DNA of 9,758 bases, from assembly GCA_934086935.1 (NCBI GenBank), contig CAKOIQ010000023.1:1-9758 (forward strand), in the 5' to 3' direction. This document shows positions 7,579 through 9,758 of the stretch, one piece after another. A program made the position numbers and the translations under genes. The notes below the pieces were generated by a model, which saw only the letters and a program-made list of their open reading frames with translations, was not told where the DNA came from and did no database searches. The stretch's first letter is position 1. Each line of letters begins with the position of its first letter. The DNA is from an uncultured Bacilli bacterium (GTDB taxonomy: Bacteria > Bacillota_I > Bacilli_A > RF39 > UBA660).

Positions 7579-7902
7579 TCTTCCATAAACTATTTTTTCT
7601 AAATTAGATAATCTTCTAAGTAAATCAGAATTATTCATTTGACCATTTCCAGAATTACCATCAGAAGAAGCTTCAATACTAGCTTTTAACTTACGATACT
7701 CAGCTTGTAATTTCTTATTATCTTCAATCAAATCTAAATTATCTTTTTCTAGTTTTTTAATTGTACGTAAGAATTCTGTATAATCTCTTATTACCATGTC
7801 AAGAAATTTATCAACTTCTTGCATACGATAACCTCTAGCATCAATTTTAAACTCATGATCTAATATTTCTTCAGGAGTTAAATATAACTTATCTTCCATC
7901 AT
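7573..7902 (-). CDS. gpsB: Cell-division regulator GpsB
   Basis: GpsB is a small DivIVA-related cytoplasmic protein that links penicillin-binding proteins to the division and elongation machinery. The 109-residue product has the DivIVA-type N-terminal domain with LTPEEILDHEF at about 8-18 and RGYRMQEVDKFLDMVI at about 23-38. A coiled coil spans about 42-78, then a Ser/Gly/Asn-rich linker, then the conserved C-terminal helix LLRRLSNLEKIVYG at about 93-106. The length is close to the usual 95-115. Two ATGs stand in tandem after AAGGTGG; the second has the more normal 7-base spacing, so the protein may begin at MED rather than MMED. A strong promoter precedes it and rnpB follows, sharing its last bases. 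Confidence 0.95.
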   Translation of the reverse strand: MMEDKLYLTPEEILDHEFKIDARGYRMQEVDKFLDMVIRDYTEFLRTIKKLEKDNLDLIEDNKKLQAEYRKLKASIEASSDGNSGNGQMNNSDLLRRLSNLEKIVYGRE

Positions 7903-7925
7903 ACAGCCACCTTCTTACAACTATA

Positions 7926-7954
7926 ATTGTATTATTATTAATGTTTTTTGTCAA
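7926..7954 (-). promoter_or_regulatory. Strong sigma-A promoter for gpsB (and probably rnpB)
   Basis: On the - strand a perfect TTGACA (7954-7949) is followed by 17 bases and TACAAT (7931-7926), one mismatch from consensus. The predicted start is near 7919, giving a leader of under 20 bases with AAGGTGG before the gpsB ATG. The -35 box lies within the last codons of the small upstream ORF. This is the only good promoter I see for the gpsB-rnpB-rodZ-pgsA run. Confidence 0.85.
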
Positions 7955-8036
7955 GTAAAGCCTTAATACTTAGATAGTTCTCAATAAAAGAAATATTATC
8001 TATTTTCTTTAAAAGTTTATTATAAATATTATTCAT
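7938..8036 (-). CDS. Possible 32-residue small protein upstream of gpsB
   Basis: An ATG at 8036-8034 opens a 32-codon frame ending in TAA at 7940-7938. It starts MNNIYNKLLKKIDNI and ends with YLSIKALLDKKH. GGTGAT, a fair match to the anti-Shine-Dalgarno, stands 4 bases before the ATG. The peptide is charged and looks helical, with no membrane segment. I do not recognise it. It could be a real small protein, the stump of a longer gene, or chance. Its 3' end contains the gpsB -35 box. Confidence 0.45.
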   Translation of the reverse strand: MNNIYNKLLKKIDNISFIENYLSIKALLDKKH

Positions 8037-8052
8037 TTTTATCACCAAAAAA

Positions 8053-8081
8053 ATCATAACACAATTACTAAGCACTATCAT
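8053..8081 (-). promoter_or_regulatory. Possible extended -10 promoter for the small ORF
   Basis: On the - strand TGT-TATGAT (-10 at 8058-8053) lies 17 bases after ATGATA (8081-8076), a partial -35 match. Transcription would begin at about the GGTGAT ribosome site, leaving a leader of only around ten bases. It is plausible, but AT-rich sequence gives such matches by chance. Confidence 0.35.
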
Positions 8082-8105
8082 ATATTCGACAAAATAAAAC
8101 AAAAT

Positions 8106-8126
8106 AAAAAAAGACCTAAAGGTCTT
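8106..8126 (-). terminator. Terminator of the surface-protein gene
   Basis: On the - strand AAGACC (8126-8121), loop TTTA, GGTCTT (8116-8111) is followed by five further T to 8106. The stem begins on the second base of the stop codon TAA (8127-8125). Confidence 0.85.
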
Positions 8127-8955
8127 AAATTTGTTTAAATAAGTTCTTCTTACTAGTTACAAATGCAATTGCACCAAATCCCAATAATATACCTGTTAAA
8201 GGTAAGATAATATCTTCTACTCCAGTAGCAGGACTATCAGGTTTTCCAGGTTCAGGGGTAACAGGTGTTTTAGAATTATTACATAAAATCCATTTTTTAT
8301 CAATTTCAATTACAGGTCTAATTGCATATTTACTTCCACCAGCAGCTGCAGTAAAAGCTGTGATATCTACAGGCTCAATTGTTGCCCAAACATCATTATC
8401 ACCAGTACCTACACGATCTTGTTTATATTTTACAACATAAATTTCATCAGAACCGTTTGGAATGCTTGTCCAATAATCATACATATAAGATTGTTCAGCT
8501 GTTGAATAAATAGGTGCTGCAAATGAATTTTTTCCTAAAACTTCATACTTATTATTAGAATCTTTAGTAATACCTAAAGTTTCTAAATCAGTTCCTTTTA
8601 ATAATCTACGATTTGCAGCAATATCAACCCATCCTTGTTCTTGAGCATACTTAGATAATGCTGTTTTAATGTATGAATTATCAAAAACATTAGTTAAAGT
8701 ATGACCTTCTTCTTCCTCTGAATCAAATACTTCTTGTCCAATATTCATATCAAGTAATATTGTTACTGTATCATCTCCTGCTTTACTTTCTGCAATTACA
8801 TGACCACCAACACCCTTTAAATCTTTAGTGTCCTCTTTACCATAAAGATTAATAGATACATCATCCCTTAAGTCAAAAGACTCAGAAATAGCCATAGCAT
8901 CTACTCCAAATGGAATTAACATTAAACTCATTAAAAATAAAATAACTTTTTTCAT
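8125..8955 (-). CDS. Exported surface protein with sortase-type sorting signal
   Basis: The 276-residue product has a signal peptide at about 1-20 (MKKVILFLMSLMLIPFGVDA). A globular part of about 200 residues follows, then a proline-rich spacer at about 229-240 (KTPVTPEPGKPD). The tail has SPATG at 241-245, a hydrophobic helix at about 249-267 and a Lys-Lys basic end. That order is the layout of a cell-wall sorting signal, with SPATG in place of LPxTG; no sortase gene is in the window. The region YMYDYWTSIPNG through YAIRPVIEID at about 157-219 resembles the C-terminal half of DUF6273-like surface domains, which often end in a [G/A]xRPVI motif. That assignment is from memory and tentative. 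GAGGAG stands before the ATG, and the gene has its own promoter and terminator, so it is a single-gene unit. The ligand or role is unknown. Confidence 0.8.
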   Translation of the reverse strand: MKKVILFLMSLMLIPFGVDAMAISESFDLRDDVSINLYGKEDTKDLKGVGGHVIAESKAGDDTVTILLDMNIGQEVFDSEEEEGHTLTNVFDNSYIKTALSKYAQEQGWVDIAANRRLLKGTDLETLGITKDSNNKYEVLGKNSFAAPIYSTAEQSYMYDYWTSIPNGSDEIYVVKYKQDRVGTGDNDVWATIEPVDITAFTAAAGGSKYAIRPVIEIDKKWILCNNSKTPVTPEPGKPDSPATGVEDIILPLTGILLGFGAIAFVTSKKNLFKQI

Positions 8956-8993
8956 ACTAATCTCCTCTTTTTATTTTACCTATTCTTACGATA

Positions 8994-9022
8994 AATATAA
9001 CACATAATAAAATAATTAACAA
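8994..9022 (-). promoter_or_regulatory. Promoter of the surface-protein gene
   Basis: On the - strand TTGTTA (9022-9017), 17 bases, then TATATT (8999-8994), with TG placed as an extended -10 (TGT-TATATT). The leader is about 30 bases and ends in GAGGAGATTAGT before the ATG. Confidence 0.7.
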
Positions 9023-9031
9023 TATTTTATC

Positions 9032-9060
9032 TTTAATTTTACAAAACTTTATGATATATT
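9032..9060 (+). promoter_or_regulatory. Extended -10 promoter for the divergent membrane gene
   Basis: TGA-TATATT (TG at 9052-9053, hexamer 9055-9060) lies 17 bases after TTTAAT (9032-9037), a weak -35. Transcription would start near 9067, leaving about 18 bases of leader with AAAGGGTG as the ribosome site, too short for a riboswitch. An alternative reading is TTTACA (9038-9043) with TATTTT (9061-9066), also spaced by 17. Confidence 0.5.
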
Positions 9061-9084
9061 TATTTTAGAATAAAGGGTGTTAAA

Positions 9085-9726
9085 ATGAAAACAAAGTTTA
9101 ATTTCTATTCAATCATATTATATATGTTATTAATAATAACTTGCTTATTTAATGGCATAACCATCAAAATAGGACAAAATTTAAATATAAATATAGGTCT
9201 TATTATCTATTCATTTACATTTTTATTTACAGCATTATTATTTGAAAAACATAAAATGAAAGAAACAAAAAAATCTTTATTAACTGCCGCAATATTAACA
9301 TTTATATTTTATATAATATGTTCAATAATATGTTCATTGCCAATGATTGATAATGAAAAAATAGAAAGTTTAAAAAATATCATATCACCTAATGCAATTA
9401 AAATATCATCATTAAAAATATATTATCCAAACATAAGCTTAGCAGCATTATTAATCATATTCTTATTAACTCATTACATATTTGTTATAATTTATGATTT
9501 AATTGAAAGTAATTCAAACTACTTAGTAGGATTTATCCTAGCAATTATAATATCATTTATATTAGATCAAACATTTTATACATCACTTACAAACATTTAT
9601 CATATAGTTATCAACAATATAAATACAATTGATGTAATTAAACAATTAACTGCTAACTATTTTGTAGTCATATGTTCTTCTGTAATTTGTTTATTTATTT
9701 ATCCAATTCTTAAAAGAAAATATTAA
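9085..9726 (+). CDS. Six-helix membrane protein, possibly a divergent VUT-family (queuosine precursor) transporter
   Basis: The 213-residue product is almost wholly hydrophobic, with membrane segments at about 7-25, 36-54, 65-85, 119-140, 146-165 and 188-209. Length and helix number fit the VUT/YhhQ family, which imports queuosine precursors such as preQ0 or preQ1. Local resemblances from memory are the Asn and Lys near the end of helix 1 (FNGITIKIG), a GLIIYSFTFLFTALLFEK second helix like the family's IYPxTFLxTD, and ISFILDQTFYTSL like the fifth-helix (vs)xxxDxxxF motif. The usual Asp of helix 2 is not obvious (Ala-Leu-Leu-Phe-Glu instead), so substrate assignment is weak. The family has no signal peptide and neither does this protein. 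It is divergent from the surface-protein gene and followed by its own terminator. Confidence 0.5.
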   Translation: MKTKFNFYSIILYMLLIITCLFNGITIKIGQNLNINIGLIIYSFTFLFTALLFEKHKMKETKKSLLTAAILTFIFYIICSIICSLPMIDNEKIESLKNIISPNAIKISSLKIYYPNISLAALLIIFLLTHYIFVIIYDLIESNSNYLVGFILAIIISFILDQTFYTSLTNIYHIVINNINTIDVIKQLTANYFVVICSSVICLFIYPILKRKY

Positions 9727-9733
9727 CATTTAA

Positions 9734-9758
9734 AAAGAGCGATTATTCTTCGCTCTTT
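9734..9758 (+). terminator. Terminator of the six-helix membrane protein gene, cut by the window end
   Basis: AAAGAGCGA (9734-9742) pairs perfectly with TCGCTCTTT (9750-9758) around a 7-base loop, 7 bases after the TAA. The T-run begins at the last bases shown and probably continues beyond the window. The flanking A-run would also let it act on a gene coming from the right. Confidence 0.8.

Noticed and set aside
9061..9084. preQ1 riboswitch before the VUT-like gene
   Set aside because: The leader from the predicted start is about 18 bases and holds no hairpin or C-rich preQ1 motif.
1..9758. CRISPR arrays, tRNAs, insertion sequences or defence genes
   Set aside because: I looked for direct repeats, terminal inverted repeats, tRNA-like cloverleaves and transposase or nuclease motifs and saw none.

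Overview
This AT-rich window (roughly three quarters A+T by eye) looks like the chromosome of a low-GC Gram-positive bacterium in or near the Bacilli, possibly one of the small-genome uncultured gut lineages. The evidence is a Bacillus-type (type B) RNase P RNA, RNase Y, GpsB, a LexA box of the Firmicutes type, and lipoteichoic-acid-synthase-like and sortase-substrate-like genes. Stops are TAA or TAG, and the Trp codons I checked are TGG, so the code is the standard bacterial one. The species cannot be named from the sequence alone.

Layout. On the + strand, 1-2684 holds the 3' part of an LTA-synthase-like membrane sulfatase-fold gene and, 9 bases on, a dGTPase-family HD hydrolase. These converge on rny (RNase Y, - strand, 2697-4250) with only 12 bases between the stop codons and a shared bidirectional terminator. 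The - strand block then reads, in transcription order from the right: a surface protein with a sorting-signal-like tail (8955-8125), a 32-codon ORF (8036-7938), gpsB (7902-7573), rnpB (about 7578-7233), a short RodZ-like gene (about 7218-6748), pgsA (6719-6123), recA (5993-4965), a broken gene (about 4915-4379) and rny. A six-helix membrane protein resembling the VUT/queuosine-precursor transporter family (9085-9726) is divergent from the surface protein.

How the genes work together. Most are housekeeping: cell envelope (LTA-type polymer, phosphatidylglycerophosphate, GpsB and RodZ for division and shape), RNA processing and decay (RNase P, RNase Y), and DNA repair and nucleotide pools (RecA with its SOS box, dNTPase). 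LTA-type synthases consume phosphatidylglycerol, which PgsA supplies. gpsB, rnpB, rodZ and pgsA are packed so tightly that one transcript from the strong gpsB promoter could cover all four.

No new multi-gene system is visible. The points most worth a second look are the gpsB stop codon lying inside the rnpB P1 helix, a RodZ-like gene whose Shine-Dalgarno points to an AUA start, terminators built around stop codons, a decayed Cys-containing gene beside recA, and a 32-residue ORF carrying the gpsB promoter in its tail.
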